Origin: Aureimonas phyllosphaerae | GTDB taxonomy: Bacteria > Pseudomonadota > Alphaproteobacteria > Rhizobiales > Rhizobiaceae | DNA length: 64,000 bases | Reading direction: 5' to 3' | Assembly (NCBI RefSeq): GCF_900113065.1 | Contig: NZ_FOOA01000004.1 | Coordinates: forward strand, 124,001-188,000 | In this document: piece after piece, positions 54,122 through 61,681 of the stretch | How positions within the stretch are numbered: the first letter of the stretch is position 1 | How the letters are laid out: every line of letters starts with the position of its first letter | Notes under the pieces: generated by a model | What the model saw: only the letters and a program-made list of their open reading frames with translations | Databases searched by the model: none | Told to the model about the DNA's origin: nothing | Position numbers and translations under genes: made by a program

Positions 54122-54149
54122 CACATCGCTCGAACGAGGGGACGTGCGC

Positions 54150-54851
54150 TCAGCGCAGTTCGTCCTCTTCCTCGTTCTCCTCCGGCTCGGTGCGGCGCAT
54201 CGAGGTGAGCTTGGCGAACACCGCGGCAGCATCGAGCTCGCCGTCCTCGCGCGCGCCGGAGCGGTAGTTCTGGGTCTGCGCGGCCGATAGCAGGCGCTCC
54301 TCCTCGGCCACCTCCTCCGGACGCGGCATGCCGCGCGAGGCCTTCTCGACCTCGAGGTCGAGATCGATCTGCGAGCAGAGGCCGAGCGTCACCGGGTCCA
54401 TCGGCTGCAGGTTGGCCGAGTTCCAGTGGGTGCGCTCGCGGATCTGCTCGATCGTGTGCTTGGTGGTGCCGACGAGCCGCGAGATCGCCGGGTCCTTCAG
54501 CTCGGGATGGTTGCGCACCAGCCAGAGGATGGCGTTCGGGCGATCCTGGCGCTTGGAAACCGGCGTGTAGCGCGGCCCCTTGCGCTTGGCTTCCGGCACG
54601 CGCACCTTCGGCGGCGCGAGCTTCAGGCGGTACTTCTCGTCCTTCTCCGCCCTGACGATCTCGTCGCGCGTGAGCTGGCCCGTGATGATCGGATCCATGC
54701 CCTTGATGCCCTGCGCCGCTTCGCCGTCCGCGATCGCCTTCACCTCCAGGGGGTGCAGGGTGCAGAACTCGGCGATCTGGTCGAAGGACAGGGACGTGTT
54801 GTCGACGAGCCAGACGGCCGTGGCCTTGGGCATCAGAAGCTGCTGAGCCAT
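54150..54851 (-). CDS. trcR: Cell-cycle transcriptional regulator TrcR (DUF1013)
   Basis: 233 residues. The N-terminus MAQQLLMPKATAVWLVDNTS and the segment LTFDQIAEFC-type helix (here LSFDQIAEFC) through PDAISRLVGTTKHTIEQIRERTHWN-type middle (here KDPAISRLVGTTKHTIEQIR) are diagnostic of DUF1013, described as TrcR in alphaproteobacteria. Residues 105-145 look like a helix-turn-helix. The acidic C-terminus (EPEENEEEDE) is typical. A clean sigma-70-like promoter lies upstream. Confidence 0.93.
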   Translation of the reverse strand: MAQQLLMPKATAVWLVDNTSLSFDQIAEFCTLHPLEVKAIADGEAAQGIKGMDPIITGQLTRDEIVRAEKDEKYRLKLAPPKVRVPEAKRKGPRYTPVSKRQDRPNAILWLVRNHPELKDPAISRLVGTTKHTIEQIRERTHWNSANLQPMDPVTLGLCSQIDLDLEVEKASRGMPRPEEVAEEERLLSAAQTQNYRSGAREDGELDAAAVFAKLTSMRRTEPEENEEEDELR

Positions 54852-54926
54852 GGATATAGGTCTCCTGTAGGCCGGCCCCGGTCAGGCAGGCTGTGGTCAC
54901 GCCACGAATTCCGGAAATCGACGCTG

Positions 54927-54955
54927 ACTATAGGCATGCGCCGCGCGCTTCGCAA
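54927..54955 (-). promoter_or_regulatory. Probable sigma-70 promoter of trcR
   Basis: Minus strand TTGCGA (54955-54950), 17-bp spacer, TATAGT (54932-54927). The expected start near 54920 leaves a leader of about 70 nt before the trcR ATG. Confidence 0.6.
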
Positions 54956-54996
54956 GGAACGATGCGCGGCGCCGGGGCCAGCGGTCGTTGTCCGCC

Positions 54997-55998
54997 CTAC
55001 TCGGGCGACGCGACGAGGACGATCTTGCCGATATGGTCGACGTCCATGTGGGCATGCGCTTCCGACGCCTTCTCCAGCGGATAGGTCGTGTCGACCAGCG
55101 GCTTCACGCGCCCCTCCGACAGGAGCGGCCAGACCTTCGCCTCGAGCTCGGCGGCGAGCGCCGCCTTGAACGCCTTGTCGCGCGCGCGCAGCGTCGAGCC
55201 GGTCAAGGTCAGGCGCTTGCGCATGATGGCGAAGAGATCGACCTCGCCCTTGCGCCCGTTCAGATGGGCGATCTGGACGATGCGGCCGTCGACCGCCGCC
55301 ACCTCGATGTTGCGGGGCAGGTAGTCGCCGCCGATCATGTCGAGCGTGAGGTCGATGCCGCGCCCGTCCTGCCAGTCCTTCAAGGCGGTCGCGAAATCCT
55401 CCTGCCGATAGTTTACCGCGCGGTCGGCCCCGAGGCGACGCGCGGCCTCGGCCTTATCGTCGCTGCCGACCGTCGTCGCGACGTGGGCGCCGAAGGCGTG
55501 GGCGAGCTGGATCGCCACCGTGCCGATGCCCGACGTGCCGCCGTGGACGAGGAACGTCTCGCCGGCCTTCAGCGCGCCGCGCTGGAAGACGTTGTGCCAG
55601 ACCGTGAGGAAGGTCTCGGGGATCGCCGCCGCCTCGACGAAGCCGATGCCGCCCGGAATCGGCAGCACGGCCCCCTCGTCCGCCAGGGCGAACTCGGCGT
55701 AGCCGCCGCCGGACAGGAGCGCCATCACCCGGTCGCCCTCGCGCCAGCGCGACACGCCCGGCCCGACCGCCGCCACCGTGCCGGCGACCTCGAGGCCCGG
55801 CCAGTCCGGCGCGCCGGGCGGCGGCGGGTAGGCGCCCATCCGCTGGAGAACGTCCGGCCGATTGACCCCGGCCGCTCGAACCGCAATCAGCACCTCGCCC
55901 GCGCCGGGTTGCGGCACCGGGGCACGGCGGGGTTTCAGAACCTCGGGACCGCCGTGGCCGCCGAGGGCAACGATCGTCATGTCGGTTTGGGTCGTCAT
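54997..55998 (-). CDS. NAD(P)H quinone oxidoreductase-like MDR family protein (PIG3/QOR type)
   Basis: Zinc-free medium-chain oxidoreductase, 333 residues from the ATG at 55998 (the MTTQTDMTIVAL start). NADPH-binding loop VHGGTSGIGTVAIQLA at about 148-163, substrate-domain motif GVNRPDVLQRMGAYPPPPGAPDWPGLEVAG split over 51-80 (the QOR/PIG3 pattern), and GRIVQIAHLNG later. Stand-alone gene. The electron acceptor is not known; quinones are likely from the family. Confidence 0.92.
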   Translation of the reverse strand: MTTQTDMTIVALGGHGGPEVLKPRRAPVPQPGAGEVLIAVRAAGVNRPDVLQRMGAYPPPPGAPDWPGLEVAGTVAAVGPGVSRWREGDRVMALLSGGGYAEFALADEGAVLPIPGGIGFVEAAAIPETFLTVWHNVFQRGALKAGETFLVHGGTSGIGTVAIQLAHAFGAHVATTVGSDDKAEAARRLGADRAVNYRQEDFATALKDWQDGRGIDLTLDMIGGDYLPRNIEVAAVDGRIVQIAHLNGRKGEVDLFAIMRKRLTLTGSTLRARDKAFKAALAAELEAKVWPLLSEGRVKPLVDTTYPLEKASEAHAHMDVDHIGKIVLVASPE

Positions 55999-56060
55999 CG
56001 GGCGTGTCTCCTTCAACGGGCACGACACTTAACGCGGCGTTGGCAAATGTCTGTCCCCGG

Positions 56061-56092
56061 TTAACCCCTCGTTCACCATTCCGGCGCATAGT
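56061..56092 (+). promoter_or_regulatory. CtrA-like box and -10 element of a candidate small RNA
   Basis: TTAACCCCTCGTTCA (56061-56075) is TTAA-N7-TTCA, one base from the CtrA consensus. CATAGT (56087-56092) would be the -10, and transcription would begin near 56099. The spacing fits CtrA-dependent promoters. Inference from sequence only. Confidence 0.4.
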
Positions 56093-56098
56093 CGGGGC

Positions 56099-56185
56099 AG
56101 TCCAGATTGCTTTGGATGGCGACCTTGCCGGTTGTCGAATCTCCCTGTTGAACTTCAAGAGCCGCCCCGTGCGGCTCTCTTTTTG
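56099..56185 (+). ncRNA. Candidate small RNA or leader RNA upstream of rcdA
   Basis: No protein fits this stretch. It has a seven-pair stem (GGCGACC 56118-56124 / GGTTGTC 56130-56136), an unpaired linker GAATCTCCCTGTTGAACTTC (56137-56156), and an eight-pair terminator stem (AGAGCCGC / GCGGCTCT, 56158-56178) followed by CTTTTTG. The UCUCCCU in the linker is complementary to Shine-Dalgarno sequences, as in many trans-acting small RNAs. It ends about 167 bases before the rcdA ATG. An attenuator for rcdA is the alternative. Between 55999 and 56351 this is the only structure I find, apart from GANTC sites. Confidence 0.5.
56158..56185 (+). terminator. Rho-independent terminator upstream of rcdA
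   Basis: Perfect stem AGAGCCGC / GCGGCTCT, loop CCCGT, then CTTTTTG. It ends no known gene on the plus strand, which points to an unannotated short transcript. Confidence 0.85.
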
Positions 56186-56351
56186 TCCGCATCGTGGACT
56201 TTCCACATGCTTTCCGGCCGTTAACTATCCTGAGGCAGCGCGGCTTGCGGAAGGGAGCCGGGCAGTGGATTCTAGCGGTAACAGGGCAGCGACGCGCGTT
56301 CGGACGAAGCGTCGCCTGCAACGATTCGCTTCCAGATCGGTTTTCCCGCGC

Positions 56352-56873
56352 ATGACACATTCAGTTCTCGATCACAGCGATTCAGCCCGGACGATCAAGC
56401 TGGCGGAGCGGCTTGCGTTCTCCTCCAACTTTCAGCCGATCTTCGACGAGGGCATGACGCTGGTCGACGAGACCGCGGCCTATCTCGACGGCGACGGACG
56501 GCGCGACGCGCGCACGATCTCGCGCGGTGCCTCGACGCTCTATGCCGCCGAATCCATGCGCCTGACGACACGGCTGATGCAGGTGGCATCGTGGCTTCTC
56601 CTGCAGCGCGCCGCCAACCAGGGCGACATGTCGCGTGCGCAGGTCGAGGCCGAGAAGGTCAAGGTGCGGCTCGACGGGATCGGCGGCGGCGCCGACTCGC
56701 CCTTCTACGACGAACTGCCCGAAGCGTTCCGCGACCTCGTCGAACGCGCGGTGATGCTGGAGCGCCGCGTCGCGATCCTCGACCGCGAGATCTACGGCGA
56801 GCCGCAGCCCGAGGCCTCGAGCAACCCCGTGGGCGAGCAGATGCACCTCCTGCGGACGGCCTTCGCCGTCTGA
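56352..56873 (+). CDS. rcdA: Protease adaptor RcdA (DUF1465)
   Basis: Adaptor that helps ClpXP degrade CtrA and other cell-cycle proteins, known from Caulobacter; 173 residues. The DUF1465 pattern is clear: SARTIKLAERLAFSSNF, FDEGMTLVDETAAYLDGDGR, ASTLYAAESMRLTTRLMQVASWLL, and FRDLVERAVMLERRVAILDREIYG. All-helical, no membrane segment. The start ATG 56352 gives the usual length; the frame stays open upstream but that overlaps the terminator region. Confidence 0.9.
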   Translation: MTHSVLDHSDSARTIKLAERLAFSSNFQPIFDEGMTLVDETAAYLDGDGRRDARTISRGASTLYAAESMRLTTRLMQVASWLLLQRAANQGDMSRAQVEAEKVKVRLDGIGGGADSPFYDELPEAFRDLVERAVMLERRVAILDREIYGEPQPEASSNPVGEQMHLLRTAFAV

Positions 56874-56897
56874 GCCCCTTTCCCCGCGAGATACGCG

Positions 56898-56935
56898 AGG
56901 GCGCGTCGGATCACGGTCCGGCGCGCCCTTTTCGT
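56898..56935 (+). terminator. Rho-independent terminator after rcdA
   Basis: Stem AGGGCGCGTCGGA / TCCGGCGCGCCCT (one G-U pair), loop TCACGG, then TTTCG. It lies 25 bases after the rcdA stop. Confidence 0.88.
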
Positions 56936-56952
56936 TTGCGCTGCGGGCAACA

Positions 56953-56980
56953 AAAAACCCGGCCGGAGCCGGGTCTTTCG
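56953..56980 (-). terminator. Rho-independent terminator after rpmE
   Basis: Minus strand ACCCGGC / GCCGGGT stem around TCCG, followed by TTTTT. It lies about 30 bases downstream of the rpmE stop, back to back with the rcdA terminator. Confidence 0.9.
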
Positions 56981-57003
56981 AGAACTCGCAGACAGGTCGG
57001 CAA

Positions 57004-57225
57004 TCAGATGCCGAGGCCCTCGTAGCGCTTCTTGAAGCGCGACACGCGGCCGCCGCGGTCCAGCATCTGCTGGTTGCCGCCGGTCCAGGCCGGGTGGCTC
57101 ATCGGGTCGATGTCGAGGTTGAGCTTGTCGCCCTCGGCGCCCCAGGTCGAGCGGGTCTGGTACTCGGTGCCGTTGGTCATCACGACCGTGATCGTGTGGT
57201 AGTCGGGGTGGATGTTCTGCTTCAT
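57004..57225 (-). CDS. rpmE: 50S ribosomal protein L31 (cysteine-free form)
   Basis: 73 residues, [19 protein letters not shown] start, with the conserved [30 protein letters not shown]. No cysteine is present, so this is the zinc-independent (C-minus) type. The start ATG 57225 gives the usual length. Monocistronic with its own terminator; divergent from the ABC exporter. Confidence 0.97.
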   Translation of the reverse strand: MKQNIHPDYHTITVVMTNGTEYQTRSTWGAEGDKLNLDIDPMSHPAWTGGNQQMLDRGGRVSRFKKRYEGLGI

Positions 57226-57418
57226 CTCTTTGTTCCCAGCTTCACGCGCTCGCACCCACTGAGGTCCCAAGTGATTGCCGCCGGCGGGGTGCCGGGTGGA
57301 CATTTCGACCAAGGACCGGAATGAGGAGCGCGATCGCTTTCAAATTCAAGGGCGAGCCTATACATCAGGGCCCGATAGCGCACAAGGGCCGCGCAGGCGG
57401 TCGCAAGGGACAGCCGAT

Positions 57419-59230
57419 TTGCGAAACGGAACCGCCGAGAAAGCCGGCAGCGGGGCGTCCCGCCGCACGCTGAAGCCGCTGGCGCGCCTGTGGCCCTACA
57501 TGATGGAGCACAAGGGCCATGTGGCCGCGGCGCTCTTCTTCCTGGCGCTCGCCTCGGTCACCACCCTGTCCCTGCCATTGGCCGTGCGCCGCGTGGTGGA
57601 CCACGGCTTCGCCTCCGCCGACGCCGGCTTCGTGAATACCTATTTCGGCATGCTGGGCGTTCTGGCGCTCGTCCTCGCGCTGGCGAGCGCCGGGCGCTAC
57701 TACTTCGTCATCACGATCGGCGAGCGGGTGGTCGCGGCGCTCCGCAAGGACGTGTTCGCCCATGTCCTGACGCTGTCGCCGGCCTTCTACGACAAGAACC
57801 TGTCGGGCGAGATCGTCTCGCGCCTCACCGCCGACACGACGCAGATCAAGTCCGCGGTCGGTGCCACCGCCTCGCTCGCGCTGCGCAACTCGATCCTCTT
57901 CATCGGCGCCGCCGCCATGATGGTGGTGACGAGCCCCGGCCTGTCGGCCATCGTGCTCGGCGCCATTCCGCTCATCGTCCTGCCGCTCGTCGCCTTCGGC
58001 CGTCAGGTGCGCGCCCGCTCGCGCGCCGCGCAGGACGTTCTTGCCGGCGCCAGCGCCTATGCCGGCGAAGCGATCGGCTCCGTGCGCGCCGTGCAGGCCT
58101 TTACCGCCGAGGGCGAGGCGTGCGGCCGGTTCGATGCGGCCGTCGACGACGCCTTCGAGGCGGCCCGCCGCTCGGTCTCGGCGCGCGCCGCGCTGACGGC
58201 CTTTGCGATCTTCCTCGTCACCGCCTCGATCGTCGCCGTGCTCTGGGTGGGCGCGCAACAGGTGATCGGCGGCACGATGACGCCGGGCACGCTCGGGCAG
58301 TTCCTGCTCTACGCCGTCTTTGCCGCGTCCAGCCTCGGCCAGCTGTCGGAGGTCTGGGGCGAGTTGACGGCGGCGGCGGGCGCTACCGAGCGCCTGTCGG
58401 AGCTCCTGGAGGACCGGCCGGAGATCGCCGATCCCACCGCGCCCCTCCCCCTCCCCGCGCGCGCGCTCGGCGCCGTACGCTTCGAGGACGTCGCCTTCCA
58501 CTATCCGACAAGTCCAGGCCGCGAGACGCTGCGCGGCCTGTCGTTCGACGTGCGGCCCGGCGAGACCGTGGCGCTGGTGGGCGCCTCGGGTGCCGGCAAG
58601 TCGACGATCTTCTCCCTGCTCGAACGCTTCTACGATCCGACCGCCGGCCGCATCACGGTCGACGGGATCGACATCCGCCATGTCGGGCTCGAAGCGCTCC
58701 GCCGCCGCATGGCGCTGGTGCCGCAGGACGTGACGGTGTTTGCGGGAACGCTGGCCTCCAACATCGCCTTCGGCCGGCCGGAGGCGAGCCGCGCCGAGAT
58801 CGAGGCGGCGGCCGACGCCGCTCTCGTGACGCCCTTCGTGCGCCACCTGCCGGACGGCTTCGACACGGCGGTCGGCGAGCGCGGCATCACCCTGTCGGGC
58901 GGCCAGCGCCAGCGCGTGGCGATCGCCCGCGCGATCCTGCGCGACGCGCCGATCCTCCTCCTCGACGAGGCGACCTCCGCGCTCGATGCCGAAAGCGAGG
59001 GCCTCGTCCAGAAGGCGCTGGACCGGCTGATGCAGGGCCGCACGACCCTCGTCATCGCCCATCGCCTCGCGACCATCCTCAAGGCCGACCGCATCCTCGT
59101 GGTGGATGCCGGGCGGATCGTCGAGGAGGGAACGCATGCCAGCCTGATCCAGGTGGGCGGCGCCTATGCCCGCCTCGCGCGCCTCCAGTTCGGCGCGGCG
59201 GAAGCCGCGCTGCGCGGGGCCGCCGAATAA
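57419..59230 (+). CDS. ABC exporter, fused permease and ATPase (MsbA-related, TIGR02204 type)
   Basis: Half-transporter that dimerises and exports a lipid or drug-like substrate; 603 residues if it starts at TTG 57419, which has an AAGGGA site 8-9 bp upstream. An ATG at 57275 in the same frame would add 48 residues of basic, low-complexity sequence, which I consider less likely. Six-helix domain about 35-310; ATPase with Walker A GASGAGKST at 388-396, signature LSGGQRQRV and Walker B ILLLDEATSALD. Located beside rpmE, as in other Hyphomicrobiales to my knowledge. The substrate is unknown. Confidence 0.92.
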   Translation: MRNGTAEKAGSGASRRTLKPLARLWPYMMEHKGHVAAALFFLALASVTTLSLPLAVRRVVDHGFASADAGFVNTYFGMLGVLALVLALASAGRYYFVITIGERVVAALRKDVFAHVLTLSPAFYDKNLSGEIVSRLTADTTQIKSAVGATASLALRNSILFIGAAAMMVVTSPGLSAIVLGAIPLIVLPLVAFGRQVRARSRAAQDVLAGASAYAGEAIGSVRAVQAFTAEGEACGRFDAAVDDAFEAARRSVSARAALTAFAIFLVTASIVAVLWVGAQQVIGGTMTPGTLGQFLLYAVFAASSLGQLSEVWGELTAAAGATERLSELLEDRPEIADPTAPLPLPARALGAVRFEDVAFHYPTSPGRETLRGLSFDVRPGETVALVGASGAGKSTIFSLLERFYDPTAGRITVDGIDIRHVGLEALRRRMALVPQDVTVFAGTLASNIAFGRPEASRAEIEAAADAALVTPFVRHLPDGFDTAVGERGITLSGGQRQRVAIARAILRDAPILLLDEATSALDAESEGLVQKALDRLMQGRTTLVIAHRLATILKADRILVVDAGRIVEEGTHASLIQVGGAYARLARLQFGAAEAALRGAAE

Positions 59231-59245
59231 GGTCCCGTCCGAGAA

Positions 59246-59275
59246 AAATAGGTCAGTATTATTGACATATTTTCT
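59246..59275. promoter_or_regulatory. AT-rich dyad upstream of the aminotransferase gene
   Basis: GGTCAGTATTATTGACA contains GTCA / TGAC arms around TATTAT, and the last TTGACA could serve as a -35 element. It is a marked AT-rich island in GC-rich DNA, 50 bp before the start codon. Operator or promoter is likely but not specified. Confidence 0.4.
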
Positions 59276-59308
59276 CGCCGGGTGTGAAGCAGGGTCAGGA
59301 GGACAGAC

Positions 59309-60532
59309 ATGACCCTGACCGATCTCTTCGCCACCCGCTCCAGCCGCATGAAGGCGTCCGAAATCCGGGAGCTCCTGAAGCTCCTCGACCAGCCGGACAT
59401 TATCTCCTTCGCCGGCGGCATTCCGGACCCGTCGCTGTTCCCTCACGAGGCCTTTCGCCGGGCCTATGCCGACGTGCTCGGCGGCGCCGGGGCCAACGCG
59501 GCGCTGCAGTATCAGGTGAGCGAGGGCTACCTGCCGCTGCGCCGCTGGCTGGCCGCCCACATGACCGATCTCGGCGTGCCGTGCGACGAGGGCAACATCT
59601 TCATCACCTCCGGCTCGCAGCAGGGTCTCGACTATCTCGGCAAGCTGATGCTGTCGCCCGCCGACACGGCGCTGGTGACCTGGCCGACCTATCTCGGCGC
59701 GCTCCAAGCGTTCAACGCCTACGAGCCGACCTATGCGCGCCTCCAGCCGAACGGCGGCAACACGACGCCGGCCGAGTACGCAGAGGCTGCCGCCGCGGCG
59801 GGCGGTCGCGTCAAGTTCGCCTATCTCGTACCCGACTTCGCCAACCCGACCGGCGAGACGCTGACCCTTGGGCAGCGCGAGGGGGTGCTCGACCTCGCCG
59901 CCGAGCTCGATTGCGCCGTGATCGAGGACGCCGCCTATCAGGCATTGCGCTACGACGGCGAGCCGGTGCCGCCGATCATCGCGCTCGACTGCGCCCGCTC
60001 CGGCCATCTCGACGCCGCGCGCACCATCTATTGCGGCTCCTTCTCCAAGATCCTCGCGCCGGGCCTGCGGATGGGCTGGATCTGCGCGCCGCGCCGCATC
60101 GTGGAAAAGCTCGTCCTGATGAAGCAGGCGGCCGACCTCCACAGCCCCTCGATCAACCAGATGGCGATCCTGCACGTCGCCGAGACGAGCTACGCCGCGC
60201 AGGTCGAGACCGTCCGCCGCGTCTACGGCGAGCGGCGGAACGCGATCCTCGCCGCGCTCGAGGCGGCGATGCCCGCCGGCGTCGAGTGGAGCCGGCCGGA
60301 GGGCGGCATGTTCATCTGGGTGACGCTGCCGGACGGCATCGACACGACGGCGCTTCTGGCGCGCGCAGTGGCGGAGGAGCGCGTCGCCTTCGTGCCGGGC
60401 AGCGCCTTCTTCGCCGACGGCTCCGGCCGCAACACGCTCCGCCTGTCATTCACGCTGGCGGACGAGCGCGCGGTGACGGAAGGCATTCCCCGCCTCGGCC
60501 GCCTGATCCGCGACGAGCTGGCGCGTCGCTGA
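59309..60532 (+). CDS. PLP-dependent aminotransferase (2-aminoadipate transaminase/MocR-like class I)
   Basis: Fold-type I aminotransferase, 407 residues. PLP Lys247 in GSFSKILAPGLRMGW, SGSQQGLD at 101-108 for PLP phosphate, NPTGETL for the substrate carboxylate. The start SRMKASEIRELLKLLDQPDIISFAGG is typical of the LysN/KAT II-like group, which acts on 2-aminoadipate, aromatic or branched amino acids. No helix-turn-helix domain, so it is an enzyme, not a MocR regulator. The actual amino acid is unknown. Confidence 0.9.
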   Translation: MTLTDLFATRSSRMKASEIRELLKLLDQPDIISFAGGIPDPSLFPHEAFRRAYADVLGGAGANAALQYQVSEGYLPLRRWLAAHMTDLGVPCDEGNIFITSGSQQGLDYLGKLMLSPADTALVTWPTYLGALQAFNAYEPTYARLQPNGGNTTPAEYAEAAAAAGGRVKFAYLVPDFANPTGETLTLGQREGVLDLAAELDCAVIEDAAYQALRYDGEPVPPIIALDCARSGHLDAARTIYCGSFSKILAPGLRMGWICAPRRIVEKLVLMKQAADLHSPSINQMAILHVAETSYAAQVETVRRVYGERRNAILAALEAAMPAGVEWSRPEGGMFIWVTLPDGIDTTALLARAVAEERVAFVPGSAFFADGSGRNTLRLSFTLADERAVTEGIPRLGRLIRDELARR

Positions 60533-60571
60533 GGCCGCGCCAGGCCCCGACGACGCCCTGGTCACACCGTT

Positions 60572-60940
60572 TCAGCCCGGCATCTCGCCGGGCCGGAACA
60601 CGCGAAGGCGGAACGGACCGGGCAGCGAGGCGACGGCGGTGTAGCCGAAGTCCATCTCGGTCGGCGCCTGGAGGACGGCAAGCCCCTTTTCCTGCCAGCC
60701 GGCATGGTGGCGGTCGACCGCCTCGCGCGTGTCGACGCTGATCGACAGCTCGCTGTTCTCGCCGCGCGGCTGCGGTGCGGGCTCCACGCCGTCGACACGC
60801 CAGAAACCGAGGCGCATCCCGTCCAGCACGAAGAGGACGAAGGTCGGCGACCGCTCGACGGGCGCAAGGCCGAAGAGGGCTTCGATCGCCTGGGCCAAGT
60901 CGGCGGGATTTTCGACATAGAAGAGGAGGTAGGGGGTCAT
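60572..60940 (-). CDS. VOC family protein (glyoxalase/bleomycin-resistance fold)
   Basis: 122 residues: two beta-alpha-beta-beta-beta repeats (MTPYLLFYVENPADLAQAIEALFG, then ENSELSISVDTREAVDRHHAGW). Similar to small phenazine/antibiotic-binding or PhnB-like proteins, but the metal ligands of glyoxalase I are not all evident. Lies 48 bp downstream of the WYL regulator on the same strand. Confidence 0.82.
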   Translation of the reverse strand: MTPYLLFYVENPADLAQAIEALFGLAPVERSPTFVLFVLDGMRLGFWRVDGVEPAPQPRGENSELSISVDTREAVDRHHAGWQEKGLAVLQAPTEMDFGYTAVASLPGPFRLRVFRPGEMPG

Positions 60941-60988
60941 GACGGGCTCCGTTCGGTTTGAACGTCCCCTGCCTAGACCGTCCTCCTG

Positions 60989-61681
60989 TCAGCCCATGTC
61001 AGCAGCACAGCGCTCGGCGTCGCGCATCAGGCGCCAGTCGGCCAAGAGCACGCGGTGGCGCCGGCCCATGCGACGCCCAGCCGACACGGCGTCGGCGATC
61101 CGGTCGAGGCGGAAATGGCGAAAATCGCCGCGCATCTCGCACCACGCGGCGAGCACCTCCGCCTGGTCAAAGAAGCCAACGATGATCGGCCAGACGACGC
61201 GCTGCGATGCGGCACCTGCCTTGTTGGTATAGCGGATCGCCAGCGCGTCCTCTGCCCGGATCGCCTCGCGGATCGTGCCGAGGCAGGCAAACTCCTCGGC
61301 CGCCGCACCGCCTGCGAAGAGTTGCACCGCTTCGGCCGAACGGGTCGCAGGCAGGACCGCCTCGATCTTGGCGAGCGCACCGGCCGCGCCCGGCCCGAGC
61401 GTCTCGGGAAGACGCCGCGTGACGAGGCGCAGGCCGAGCACCAGCGCGTCGATCTCGTCCTCGTCGAATATCAGGGGCGGCAGCGTGAGGCCGGGACGCA
61501 GGACGTAGCCGAGGCCCGCCGCGCCCTCCACGGGCACGCCCTGTCCCTGGAGCACGGCGATGTCGCGGTAGAGCGTCCTGAGACTGATGCCGAGTTCGGC
61601 GGCGAGCGTCTCGCCCGCCACCGCGCGCCGGTGACGACGCAGGAGCTCCACGAGATCGAGGAGCCTTGCGGCGCGCGTCAT
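60989..61681 (-). CDS. YafY-type transcriptional regulator with HTH and WYL domains
   Basis: 230 residues. HTH_11 domain at about 1-60 (LAAELGISLRTLYRDIAVLQGQGVPVEGAAGLGYVL), then a WYL domain (ALAIRYTNKAGAASQRVVWPIIVGFFDQAEVLAAWCEMRGDFRHFRLDRI). WYL domains bind small molecules or nucleic acids; many sit in defence loci, but this one also fits ordinary YafY regulators. The start overlaps the OmpA-like gene stop by four bases (ATGA), so it is co-translated with it. Confidence 0.9.
   Translation of the reverse strand: MTRAARLLDLVELLRRHRRAVAGETLAAELGISLRTLYRDIAVLQGQGVPVEGAAGLGYVLRPGLTLPPLIFDEDEIDALVLGLRLVTRRLPETLGPGAAGALAKIEAVLPATRSAEAVQLFAGGAAAEEFACLGTIREAIRAEDALAIRYTNKAGAASQRVVWPIIVGFFDQAEVLAAWCEMRGDFRHFRLDRIADAVSAGRRMGRRHRVLLADWRLMRDAERCAADMG

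Noticed and set aside
57365-60175. A 936-codon open frame on the minus strand
   Set aside because: It covers the ABC exporter and aminotransferase genes in antisense. Its predicted protein is dominated by Arg, Gly, Ala, Glu and Asp with no domain, as expected of a GC-rich shadow frame.
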